Assembly (NCBI GenBank): GCA_947470805.1
Contig: CANIVU010000009.1
Coordinates: forward strand, 1-64,000
Source of the DNA: Acidobacteriota bacterium
GTDB lineage: Bacteria; Acidobacteriota; Terriglobia; Bryobacterales; Bryobacteraceae
Reading direction: 5' to 3'
DNA: 64,000 nt
Shown here: in pieces, positions 44,636-51,909 of the stretch
Layout: each line of letters opens with the position of its first letter
How positions within the stretch are numbered: the stretch's first letter is position 1
Made by a program: the position numbers and the translations under genes
Notes under the pieces: generated by a model
Seen by the model: the letters and a program-made list of their open reading frames with translations, nothing else
Database searches by the model: none
What the model was told of the DNA's origin: nothing

Positions 44636-45919
44636 ATGCGCTCCGTGAAATGCGATGAAACGCACCAACTCCGTGACACCATCGCCGCCCACTTTCCCGT
44701 AAAGGGAATGGACCTCCTCGCCCGCACCGAACCCTTCCACCGCTGGTTCTCTGCCCGTCGCGATAGCGGCACCTGGATGGGCAACCGCACCGTCGAAACA
44801 CGCGACCGCCTCCGTGTCCGCCTCGCCAATCTCGATGGCACCGTCGCCGAAGGTCTCAACTTCGCCGCCCAGGACTACCTCGGCCTCAACGATCACCCCG
44901 CCGTCCACCAGGCCGTAGTTGACGCTCTCCACGAACACGGCCCCCACTCCGCCGGCTCCGACATGCTCCTCGGCAACTCCCGCGACTCCCTCGCCCTCCG
45001 CGCCGAACTCGGCCACTTCCTCCAGCGCGAACACGTCGTCCTCTTCCCCACAGGATGGGGCGCCGCCTTTGGCGCCATCCGCGGTCTTGTCCGCCGTAAC
45101 GATCACCTCGTCCTCGATCGCCTCTCCCACAACTCCCTCCAAAACGGCGCCCGCTCCGCCACCGAAAACATCAGCTATTTCGACCACAACGACATCGATT
45201 CCGCCGAACAAATCCTCCGTGCCATCCGCGCCAAAGACAAGCAAAACGCCATTCTTCTCGTCACCGAAAGCGTCTTCTCCATGGATGCCGATTCCCCCAA
45301 CCTCCGCCGCCTCGGCGAACTCTGCCGCGAATACTCCGCTGCCTTCCTCGTCGACGTCGCCCACGATCTCGGCGCCCTCGGCCCCACCGGCCTCGGCCGC
45401 CTCGAAGAACAGGACGCCCTCGGCATGCCGGACCTCATCATGGGCGCCTTCTCCAAAACCTTTTGCACCACCGGCGGTTTCCTCGCCGTCCGCAGCGAAG
45501 CCGTCGCCCAGTACGTCCGTTGCTTCGGGGATGCCAACACGTTCTCCAACGCCATGACGCCGCTCCAGATCGCCGCCGTCCGCGCCACCCTCAAAATCAT
45601 CCGCCAACCCGAAGGCGCCCATCTCCGCGCCAAACTGCTCCAGGCCTCCCTCCGCCTCCGCCAGTCGCTCACCACACGCGGCCTCAAAATCTTCGGTGAA
45701 CCCTGCGCCCTCGTCCCCGTCCACACCGGCCCGGAACGGCTCGGCCGCACGGCCGCCGCTCTCTCCGCCCGCCGTGGCGTCCTCGTCAATTCTGTCGAAT
45801 ACCCCGCCGTCGCCATCGGCGCCACCCGCCTCCGCCTCCAACTCTCCCCCGCCCATGCCGATGAGGACCTCGATCACTGCGCCCAGGTCATCGCCGATTC
45901 CATCTCGGAGGCAAAATGA
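44636..45919 (+). CDS. Alpha-oxoamine synthase (PLP-dependent aminoacyl-ketone synthase)
   Basis: 427 residues. Fold-type I PLP enzyme of the 8-amino-7-oxononanoate/5-aminolevulinate/serine palmitoyltransferase family. LNFAAQDYLGL is the N-terminal signature, H104SAGS plus LGN follow, then DRLSHNSLQNGARS. The cofactor aspartate and histidine are in DVAHDLGALGPTG (D240, H243). K274 in GAFSKTFCTTGG forms the Schiff base. Such enzymes condense an acyl thioester with an amino acid, with loss of CO2, giving an alpha-aminoketone. Here the acyl donor is probably loaded on the neighbouring carrier protein. It starts a seven-gene operon, overlaps the next gene by 4 bases and has a GAGAGG ribosome-binding site. 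It is unlikely to be BioF, because no other biotin gene is near. Confidence 0.85.
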   Translation: MRSVKCDETHQLRDTIAAHFPVKGMDLLARTEPFHRWFSARRDSGTWMGNRTVETRDRLRVRLANLDGTVAEGLNFAAQDYLGLNDHPAVHQAVVDALHEHGPHSAGSDMLLGNSRDSLALRAELGHFLQREHVVLFPTGWGAAFGAIRGLVRRNDHLVLDRLSHNSLQNGARSATENISYFDHNDIDSAEQILRAIRAKDKQNAILLVTESVFSMDADSPNLRRLGELCREYSAAFLVDVAHDLGALGPTGLGRLEEQDALGMPDLIMGAFSKTFCTTGGFLAVRSEAVAQYVRCFGDANTFSNAMTPLQIAAVRATLKIIRQPEGAHLRAKLLQASLRLRQSLTTRGLKIFGEPCALVPVHTGPERLGRTAAALSARRGVLVNSVEYPAVAIGATRLRLQLSPAHADEDLDHCAQVIADSISEAK

Positions 45920-47190
45920 GCCCCCGCGTCGTCATCACCGGCCTCGGCACCATCGTCCCCAAGGCCCCAAACGTCGCCGCGTTTGAACTCATGCTTCGCC
46001 AGGGCCGCTCGTCCATCACCTACCGCCCCGAAGCCGAAGCCCATGGCCTCTCCTGCCACGTCGCCGGCGTTCCCGAAGTGGACGAACAGCGCCTCGCGGC
46101 CATCACCATCCCCGCCCAGCGCCGCTCCATGAACGGCATCATGGATCTCGCCACCCTCGCCGCCATCGAATGTTGGCAGCAAGCCGGCCTGCCCTACACC
46201 CCCGGAGACGATGGCCCCATGGACCCCCACACCGGCATGGTCTTCGGCACCGGCATCGCAGGCGTCGAAACCCTCTGCGCCACCGTCGCGCCCTCCGTCG
46301 AATCCGCCCAGGTCCGTCAGCTTGGCGCCAAACGTGTCGAACAAACCATGTCGAGCGGCGCCGCCGCCTGCGTCTCCGGCCTCCTCGGCATCGGCGGCCC
46401 CGTCATTTCCCCCAGCGCCGCCGGCACCACCGGCTCCGCCTGCCTCGTCCAGGCCCTGCGCCTCCTCCGCGCCGGTCTCTGCCGCCGCATCCTCGCCGGC
46501 TCCGCCGAAACGTCAAATATCTACACCTGGGCCATGTTCGACGCCATGCGCGTCCTCGTTCGCGATGGCAACCACGACCCCGCCTCCGCCTCCCGCCCCT
46601 TCAGCGCCGCCGCCGCCGGCTTCGTCGCCTCCGGCGGCGCCGGTGCCCTCATGCTCGAAACCCTGGAAAGCGCCCGCGAACGGGGCGCGCACATCTACGC
46701 CGAACTCGCCGGCGGCTACGAAAACTGCGGCGGCCAGCGCAGCGGCGGAACCATGACCCGCCAAAGCCCCGAAGGCGTCGAACGCTGCATTCGAGGAGCT
46801 CTCGTAGATGCCGCCGTCCACCCCCGCGAAATCGATTACGTCAACGCACACAGCACCGCCACCATGGGCGATCGAAACGAAATCCGCAGCATCGCCAATG
46901 CCCTCAGCCGCAACGGCGACGACTTCCCCTGGGTCAATGCCACCAAGTCCCTCATCGGTCACTGCATCGGCGGCGCCGGCTCCGTCGAAAGCGTCGCAAC
47001 CGTTCTCCAACTCCACGGCGGCTTCCTCCATCCATCTCTAAACTGCGAAGCAGTCCACTCCGAAATCGCCGCGATCGACAGCCGCATTCCCCGCCGTTGC
47101 CTCGAAAAACCCCTAACCACCGCGCTCAAAACCAGCTTCGGCTTCGGCGATGTCAACGCCTGCCTAATCTTCCGCGCCTGGCCCAACTAA
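45916..47190 (+). CDS. Beta-ketoacyl-ACP synthase homologue lacking the active-site cysteine
   Basis: 424 residues with the thiolase fold of FabF-type (KAS II) synthases: N-terminal RVVITGLGTIVP, histidines H312 (NAHSTATMGD) and H349 with K344 (TKSLIGHCIGGAGSVES), and a C-terminal FGFGDVNACLIFR. The nucleophile position (FabF C163, in TACTSG) is G170 in SAAGTTGSAC. The sequence aligns without gaps around it, so the cysteine is really absent; the nearest Cys (176) is six residues on. Normal condensation through an acyl-cysteine is not expected. Homologues with Gln there (KSQ, chain-length factors) decarboxylate malonyl-ACP or act as scaffolds; a similar role with the next-door ACP is plausible. 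It overlaps the oxoamine synthase gene by 4 bases. Confidence 0.88.
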   Translation: MSPRVVITGLGTIVPKAPNVAAFELMLRQGRSSITYRPEAEAHGLSCHVAGVPEVDEQRLAAITIPAQRRSMNGIMDLATLAAIECWQQAGLPYTPGDDGPMDPHTGMVFGTGIAGVETLCATVAPSVESAQVRQLGAKRVEQTMSSGAAACVSGLLGIGGPVISPSAAGTTGSACLVQALRLLRAGLCRRILAGSAETSNIYTWAMFDAMRVLVRDGNHDPASASRPFSAAAAGFVASGGAGALMLETLESARERGAHIYAELAGGYENCGGQRSGGTMTRQSPEGVERCIRGALVDAAVHPREIDYVNAHSTATMGDRNEIRSIANALSRNGDDFPWVNATKSLIGHCIGGAGSVESVATVLQLHGGFLHPSLNCEAVHSEIAAIDSRIPRRCLEKPLTTALKTSFGFGDVNACLIFRAWPN

Positions 47191-47211
47191 CGCCCCAAAA
47201 GGAAAACCCAA

Positions 47212-47466
47212 ATGAACCGCCAACAAATCACCGCACAGTTCCTCGACCTCCTGAAGCCCTTCACCCGCAAGCTCCCCCCTGGCTTCCAGGTCACAGACCC
47301 CCTCTCCCTCTCCACCGACCTCAACGTCGACTCCGCCGACCTCGTCGATCTCGTCCTCCAAATCGAAGAACGCTTCGAAGTCGAAGTGCCCGACAGTGCC
47401 ATCACCGAACTAAAAACCGTGGGCCAAGTCATCGACCTGCTCGAAGCACGTCTCGTCGCCGCCTGA
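47212..47466 (+). CDS. Acyl carrier protein
   Basis: 84 residues, normal ACP length. The phosphopantetheine attachment site is S41 in NVDSADLVDL, followed by helix III (VPDSAITELKTVGQVIDLL). It carries the acyl chain on a 4'-phosphopantetheine arm added by a transferase encoded elsewhere. The N-terminal 25 residues are more basic than in FabD/F-type ACPs and the recognition helix differs from the primary-metabolism form, so this is a dedicated carrier. It lies 21 bases after the ketosynthase-like gene and 10 bases before the desaturase gene. It probably presents acyl groups to the oxoamine synthase and the desaturase. Confidence 0.9.
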   Translation: MNRQQITAQFLDLLKPFTRKLPPGFQVTDPLSLSTDLNVDSADLVDLVLQIEERFEVEVPDSAITELKTVGQVIDLLEARLVAA

Positions 47467-47476
47467 GACCTCCGCC

Positions 47477-48472
47477 ATGCCGCCCACCCGCCAGGCGCTC
47501 CGCGCCGCCATTGCCAATTGCTACACCAAAAGCAACGCCCGCGCCTCGCTCACCGCCGTGGTCGACATTGCCGCCTTCTGTCTCTTCTTCGGCCTCGCCG
47601 CCACCTCCGGCCCGCTGCTGCTCCGTATCCCAAGCGCCTTCGCCGAAGCCATCTGCATGGCCCGCCTCTTCATCCTCGGTCACGACGTCTGCCACGGCAG
47701 TCTCTTCACCCGTCCCTGGCAACGCGCCATCTTCGGCCGCATCCTCTTCCTCCCCACCCTCACCACTTACAGCCTCTGGCAAATCGGTCACAACTCCGTC
47801 CACCACGGCTATACCAACCTCAAGGGGCGCGATTCCGTCTGGCCACCCTTCTCCCCGCAGGAATTCGCCTCCCTCCCTCCCCTCCGCCGTGCCCTGGAAC
47901 ACGTCTACCGCTCCCCCATCGGCCAAGGCCTCTACTATTTCTGCGAAATCTGGTGGAAACAACTCTTCCAGCCCGCCCCCACCCGTTCCACCCGGCCCAG
48001 CTACTGGCTGGACTCCTGGCTCGTCGCCGCCTTCGCCGCTCTCGCCATCGGCGTCGCTAAAACACCCACAGCCATCATCCTCTCCTGCCTCCTCCCCTTC
48101 GCCTTCTGGAATCACCTCATGGGCCTTGTCATCTATCTCCACCACACCCACCCGGACACCAAGTGGTACCGCGACCGCGAATCCTGGTCCTTCACCGCCG
48201 GCCAGCTCGATTCCACCATCCACGCCGAACTCCCCTTCGGCCTTCACCGCCTGCTCCACAACATCCTCGAACACACCGCCCACCACATCGACGTCACCAT
48301 TCCCTTCTACGCCCTGCCAAAAGCCCAACGGCAATTGGAAGAAACGTTCCAAGGCCACATCGTCCGTCAACCCTGGTCCTGGCGAGCGTTCCTCCACACC
48401 ACACGCACCTGCCAGCTCTTCGATTTCGATCGCCAAACCTGGGTCCCCTTCCGTCCTCCCGCAACGCCATGA
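47477..48472 (+). CDS. Membrane fatty-acid desaturase
   Basis: 331 residues. The three histidine boxes of di-iron membrane desaturases are present: HDVCHGS (HxxxH), HNSVHHGYTN (HxxHH) and HTAHHIDV (HxxHH). Hydrophobic helices lie around residues 25-65, 180-200 and 205-225. The pattern resembles DesA/omega-6-type acyl-lipid desaturases, which introduce a cis double bond using O2 and an electron donor. Here the substrate may be an acyl-ACP or the lipid product of the cluster. Its stop overlaps the exporter permease start (ATGA). Hydroxylases share the same boxes, so hydroxylation cannot be excluded. Confidence 0.87.
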   Translation: MPPTRQALRAAIANCYTKSNARASLTAVVDIAAFCLFFGLAATSGPLLLRIPSAFAEAICMARLFILGHDVCHGSLFTRPWQRAIFGRILFLPTLTTYSLWQIGHNSVHHGYTNLKGRDSVWPPFSPQEFASLPPLRRALEHVYRSPIGQGLYYFCEIWWKQLFQPAPTRSTRPSYWLDSWLVAAFAALAIGVAKTPTAIILSCLLPFAFWNHLMGLVIYLHHTHPDTKWYRDRESWSFTAGQLDSTIHAELPFGLHRLLHNILEHTAHHIDVTIPFYALPKAQRQLEETFQGHIVRQPWSWRAFLHTTRTCQLFDFDRQTWVPFRPPATP

Positions 48473-49575
48473 CCAACACACTCCTCTGGAAAAACCTCGT
48501 CCACGACCCCCTCCGCTTCGCCATCGCCGTCGCCGGCATCGGCTTCTCCGCCTTCCTCATGACCGTTCAATCGGATCTCCTCTTCGGCTTCACCGAAGCC
48601 GCCTCCCGCATCATCGATGCCACCGATGGCGCTATCTGGATCATGCCCCGCGGCGTCCCCTGTTTCGATTACGCCACCCACATGCCCGCCGCCATCCGCG
48701 AACGCGCCCACGGCGTGCCCGGCGTCGCTGCTGTCGGAAAGGTCGCCGCCGGCTTCACCGCCATCCAACGGGCCGATGGCCTTAGCCAGGTCGTCCTCCT
48801 AATCGGTATCGAAGACTCCGTCGCCGGCCGTCTCCCCACCGGGCCCCGCGGCCAACGCAACCTCGCCATCGTCGATGTCACCGATGCCCAGCGCCTCGGC
48901 GCCGCCCAACTCCCCGCCGATATCGAAATCGCCGCCAAACGCGCCCGCATCGAAACCAACGCCACCGGCTTCGCCTCCTTCCTCGGCTCGCCCTATCTCT
49001 TCACCGCCTACCAGGACGCACTCGAATATCTCTCTGTGCCCTCCGGCAAAACGATGTTCGTCATCGTCAAACTCGCCCCCGGCGCGGACGCCTCCCAAAC
49101 ACGGGACCTCCTCCAAACCCGCTTCCCGGAATTCGATGTCTGGGAGAAGGCGGACTTCTCCCGCCGCGCCCGCCTCTTCTGGCTCGTCCAAACCGGCGCC
49201 GGCGGCGCGCTCTCCCTCGCCGCCGTCCTCGGCTTTGTCATCGGCCTCGCCGTCGTCTCCCAAACCATGTACGCCGCCACCATGGAACACCTCGATGAGT
49301 TCGCCACTCTGAAAGCGCTCGGCGCATCCAATTGGACCGTTCGCCGCATGGTCATCGGCCAGTCATTTCTCTGCGGCATCGTCGGCGCCGCCGTCGGCTT
49401 CCTCGCCGTGCCTCCAGCCGTTACGCTGGCAAGCTCCGTCATCACCTGGATCGTCTCGCCCCTTTGGATGTACGCCCTCGTCGGTGGAGCGCTCACGGTC
49501 CTCTGCGCCGCCGCCGCGCTCCTGGCGGTCCAGCCAGCCATCAGCATCGAACCCGGGCGCGTGTTCCGTGCCTGA
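48469..49575 (+). CDS. DevC-like ABC transporter permease (FtsX/MacB fold)
   Basis: 368 residues from ATG 48469. One N-terminal helix (LRFAIAVAGIGFSAFLMTVQS) is followed by a roughly 220-residue periplasmic domain and three C-terminal helices (about 245-270, 295-320, 330-355), the FtsX/MacB topology. LAVVSQTMYAATMEHLDEFATLKALGAS is the loop typical of the DevC branch, which exports heterocyst glycolipids in cyanobacteria together with DevA and DevB. Here the partners are the ATPase and membrane-fusion genes that follow. The permease stop overlaps the ATPase gene start by 8 bases. Substrate is unknown but presumably the lipid product made by the upstream enzymes. Confidence 0.85.
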   Translation: MTNTLLWKNLVHDPLRFAIAVAGIGFSAFLMTVQSDLLFGFTEAASRIIDATDGAIWIMPRGVPCFDYATHMPAAIRERAHGVPGVAAVGKVAAGFTAIQRADGLSQVVLLIGIEDSVAGRLPTGPRGQRNLAIVDVTDAQRLGAAQLPADIEIAAKRARIETNATGFASFLGSPYLFTAYQDALEYLSVPSGKTMFVIVKLAPGADASQTRDLLQTRFPEFDVWEKADFSRRARLFWLVQTGAGGALSLAAVLGFVIGLAVVSQTMYAATMEHLDEFATLKALGASNWTVRRMVIGQSFLCGIVGAAVGFLAVPPAVTLASSVITWIVSPLWMYALVGGALTVLCAAAALLAVQPAISIEPGRVFRA

Positions 49576-50263
49576 CGCCGCTGTCCTCGCCGCCAACGGC
49601 GTCTCCATCATCTATGGCCAGGGTCCCCTCGCCGCCACCGCCGTAGACAACGTGTCCCTCAATTTCCAACCCGGCGAAGTCACTCTGCTCATGGGTGCCT
49701 CCGGCAGCGGTAAAACCACGCTGCTCTCCGCGCTCGGCTGTCTGCGAACGGTGGATAGCGGGCATATCACGCTGCTCGGCCGCCCGCTCGGCGGCCAGGC
49801 CGAAGCAGCGCTCGGCCAGCTCCGCAGCCGCCACATCGGCTTCGTCTTTCAGTTCTTCCGCCTCTTCCGCTCGCTCACGGCCCAGGAAAACGTGGAGCTC
49901 GGCCTGGAGTTCGCCAAAGCCACCGGCGCCGCAACCCAAACCGCCGCCGAAACCCTCGCCGCCGTCGGCCTGGCGGCCAAGCGCCATCTCCGGCCGGATC
50001 AGATGAGCGGCGGAGAACGCCAGCGCGTAGCCGTCGCCCGGGCGTTGGCCAAGCAGCCGGAAATCCTGCTGGCGGACGAACCAACGGCGGCATTGGACAG
50101 TACCTCCGGCCGCCAGGTGGCAGCGCTCATCCGGGAGCAAGTCAAGGAGCGCGGCATGGTGGCCGTCATTGCCACCCACGACCCAAGGCTCGCGCCCTAC
50201 GGGGACCGCGTCGTCGAAATGCGGGATGGCCGCGTGGTGAGGGATGAAAGGAGCAACGGATGA
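49568..50263 (+). CDS. DevA/LolD-like ABC transporter ATP-binding subunit
   Basis: 231 residues from GTG 49568. Walker A GASGSGKTT, Q-loop region, signature SGGERQRVAVARAL, Walker B ILLADEPTAALD and the switch histidine in IATHDPRL are all complete. It belongs to the MacB/LolD/DevA subclass that powers tripartite efflux with FtsX-type permeases. It overlaps the permease gene by 8 bases and the membrane-fusion gene by 4 bases, so the three exporter subunits are co-translated. About 230 residues is the usual length for this class. Confidence 0.93.
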   Translation: MPDAAVLAANGVSIIYGQGPLAATAVDNVSLNFQPGEVTLLMGASGSGKTTLLSALGCLRTVDSGHITLLGRPLGGQAEAALGQLRSRHIGFVFQFFRLFRSLTAQENVELGLEFAKATGAATQTAAETLAAVGLAAKRHLRPDQMSGGERQRVAVARALAKQPEILLADEPTAALDSTSGRQVAALIREQVKERGMVAVIATHDPRLAPYGDRVVEMRDGRVVRDERSNG

Positions 50264-51282
50264 AAGCCGCATTGGCATTGTTGATCGGAGTCTTACTCGG
50301 AGCCGCCGCGGTATGGCGAACGGGGCGAGTGGAAGCAACCGCCGTGGCCAGTCCGCCACCACCCAAACACGCCCCGCTAGCCGCCGCGCAGGGGCGGGTG
50401 GAGGGGATGACGGAAAGCGTGGAAGTCGGAGCCGCCACCGATGGCGTCATCAAAGCGGTGTTCGTAAAGGAGGGCGATACCGTCACGCGGAACCAGCCCA
50501 TCGCCGCCATCGATTGTGAAAATCTGACCGCCGAAACCCGGTCGTTCGCGGCCGCCGTGGAAGCCGCCCGCCAGGCCAGAGTCAGGGTGCGCCGCGGCAG
50601 CCGGGAGGAGGAGAGGAGGATCGCCGCCGAAGAGCAAAGAGCCGCCCAAGCCATCCAGCAGCAAGCCCGCCGCCAACACGAACGCATGCAGCAGCTACTG
50701 CAAAATGGAGACATCTCCCGCCACACCGCGGAGAATGCACAGCGGGAGTGGCAAACCGCGGAAGCCGCCGCCAACGCAGCGGCAGCGAAACAAAATCTAG
50801 CCGAAGCCGGCGCCCTCCCTGAGGAAGAGGCCCGTTCCACCGCGGAGGTACAAGCCGCCGAAGAGCACCAGCAAGCCGCCACCGCAAAGGAGGAGAAGTG
50901 TATTGTCCGCGCCCCCATCACCGGGACGATGACGAGGCTATACAGAAAGCCAGGCGAAGGCTACAGCACGTTTGCCGGCAGACCCATCGCGACGATGGCG
51001 GATCTGACGGGCCGCAGAATCCGGGCGGAGGTAGACGAGCGCGACCTCGGCCGCGTGCATAAGGGGCAAAAGGTGAGAATCCAAGCCGAAGGCCACCCCG
51101 AGCCATTCGCGGGAACGGTGATCTGGACGGCGGTAGTGATGGGCCGAAAGACCGCCCGCAGCCCCGACCCCGCCGAAAAATCGGACCGCGACATCCTCGA
51201 AGCCCTCATCCAGCCCGAAGGAAACCCCACCGCCCTCCCCATCGGCCTCCGCGTCGTCGTCGTGGAGTTCCTGGGAAACTAA
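50260..51282 (+). CDS. DevB-like membrane-fusion (periplasmic adaptor) protein
   Basis: 340 residues. A single N-terminal membrane anchor (ALALLIGVLLGAAAVW) is followed by a lipoyl half (GVIKAVFVKEGDTVTRNQPIAAI), a long alpha-helical hairpin (about 90-205, rich in Ala, Gln, Glu, Arg), the second lipoyl half (APITGTMTRLYRKPGEGYST) and a beta-barrel domain. The C-terminal part has VMGRKTARSPDPAEKSDRDILEALI, like DevB. It should bridge the inner-membrane transporter to a TolC-type outer-membrane channel, which is not encoded in this window. It ends the seven-gene cluster. Confidence 0.88.
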   Translation: MKAALALLIGVLLGAAAVWRTGRVEATAVASPPPPKHAPLAAAQGRVEGMTESVEVGAATDGVIKAVFVKEGDTVTRNQPIAAIDCENLTAETRSFAAAVEAARQARVRVRRGSREEERRIAAEEQRAAQAIQQQARRQHERMQQLLQNGDISRHTAENAQREWQTAEAAANAAAAKQNLAEAGALPEEEARSTAEVQAAEEHQQAATAKEEKCIVRAPITGTMTRLYRKPGEGYSTFAGRPIATMADLTGRRIRAEVDERDLGRVHKGQKVRIQAEGHPEPFAGTVIWTAVVMGRKTARSPDPAEKSDRDILEALIQPEGNPTALPIGLRVVVVEFLGN

Positions 51283-51306
51283 GTCGCCGTCGCCGCCGGA
51301 TTCGCT

Positions 51307-51909
51307 ATGATATTGGACACTCCCATGAGTGAGCCTGGCGAAGTAACTGGCCTGCTGCAACGCAGCGCGAACGGAGATCGGCAAGCGGAAGAGCAACTCT
51401 TTACGCAGGTCTACGATTCGCTCCGCCGCATCGCCGCATCGCATCTGCGCAAGGAGCGAAAGGACCACACCTTGCAGCCCACGGCGTTGATCAACGAAGC
51501 GTTTGTGTTGCTCATGCGCGGCGCGGAGATCAACTTCAATTCCCGCGATCATTTCTACGCCATCGCCGCCACCCAGATGCGACGGATACTCATCGACCAC
51601 GCCCGCCGCCACACCGCCGCCAAGCGTCCCAACGCCCTGCACCGTGTAGAGCTGGAAAAAGCCCAAAGCTTCTCCATGGAAGACCCGGACTTCCTGTTGG
51701 CGTTGGACCAATCCCTCCACCGCCTGGCCGCCGAATCCGAGCGCGCCTGCAAAGTCGTCGAACTCCACGTCTTCGCCGGCCTGACCCTGGAACAAGTCGC
51801 GACGGCCCTGAACCGCTCCTCCCGAACCATCAAGCGCGACTGGGACACCGCCCAAAAATGGCTCTACCGCGACCTCGGCCGCACGGTGAGTGCGTCTACT
51901 TCAGCATAG
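51307..51909 (+). CDS. ECF-type RNA polymerase sigma factor (Sig-70_X6/TIGR02999 type)
   Basis: 200 residues (alternative ATG at 51325). Region 2 is visible as LFTQVYDSLRRIAASHLRKERKDHTLQPTALINEAFVLLM and region 4 as LEQVATALNRSSRTIKRDWDTAQKWLYRDL. It belongs to the ECF group that occurs beside Ser/Thr kinases in Acidobacteria and Planctomycetes and has no anti-sigma gene next to it. Here a kinase-TPR gene lies on the opposite strand about 2 kb away (53921-56749). It follows the exporter by 24 bases on the same strand, so it may be co-transcribed with, or control, the lipid-type cluster. Its end overlaps the convergent tyrosinase gene by 14 bases. Confidence 0.9.
   Translation: MILDTPMSEPGEVTGLLQRSANGDRQAEEQLFTQVYDSLRRIAASHLRKERKDHTLQPTALINEAFVLLMRGAEINFNSRDHFYAIAATQMRRILIDHARRHTAAKRPNALHRVELEKAQSFSMEDPDFLLALDQSLHRLAAESERACKVVELHVFAGLTLEQVATALNRSSRTIKRDWDTAQKWLYRDLGRTVSASTSA

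Noticed and set aside
44636-45919. Oxoamine synthase as biotin-pathway BioF
   Set aside because: No other biotin gene is close, and its neighbours are a ketosynthase-like protein, an ACP, a desaturase and an exporter, which fit a lipid-type product instead.
46170-48785. Open frame of about 870 codons covering the ketosynthase-like, ACP, desaturase and permease genes
   Set aside because: Its product is almost entirely Arg, Pro, His and Ser, the signature of a shifted frame through high-GC genes. The genuine genes in the other frames have full family motifs.
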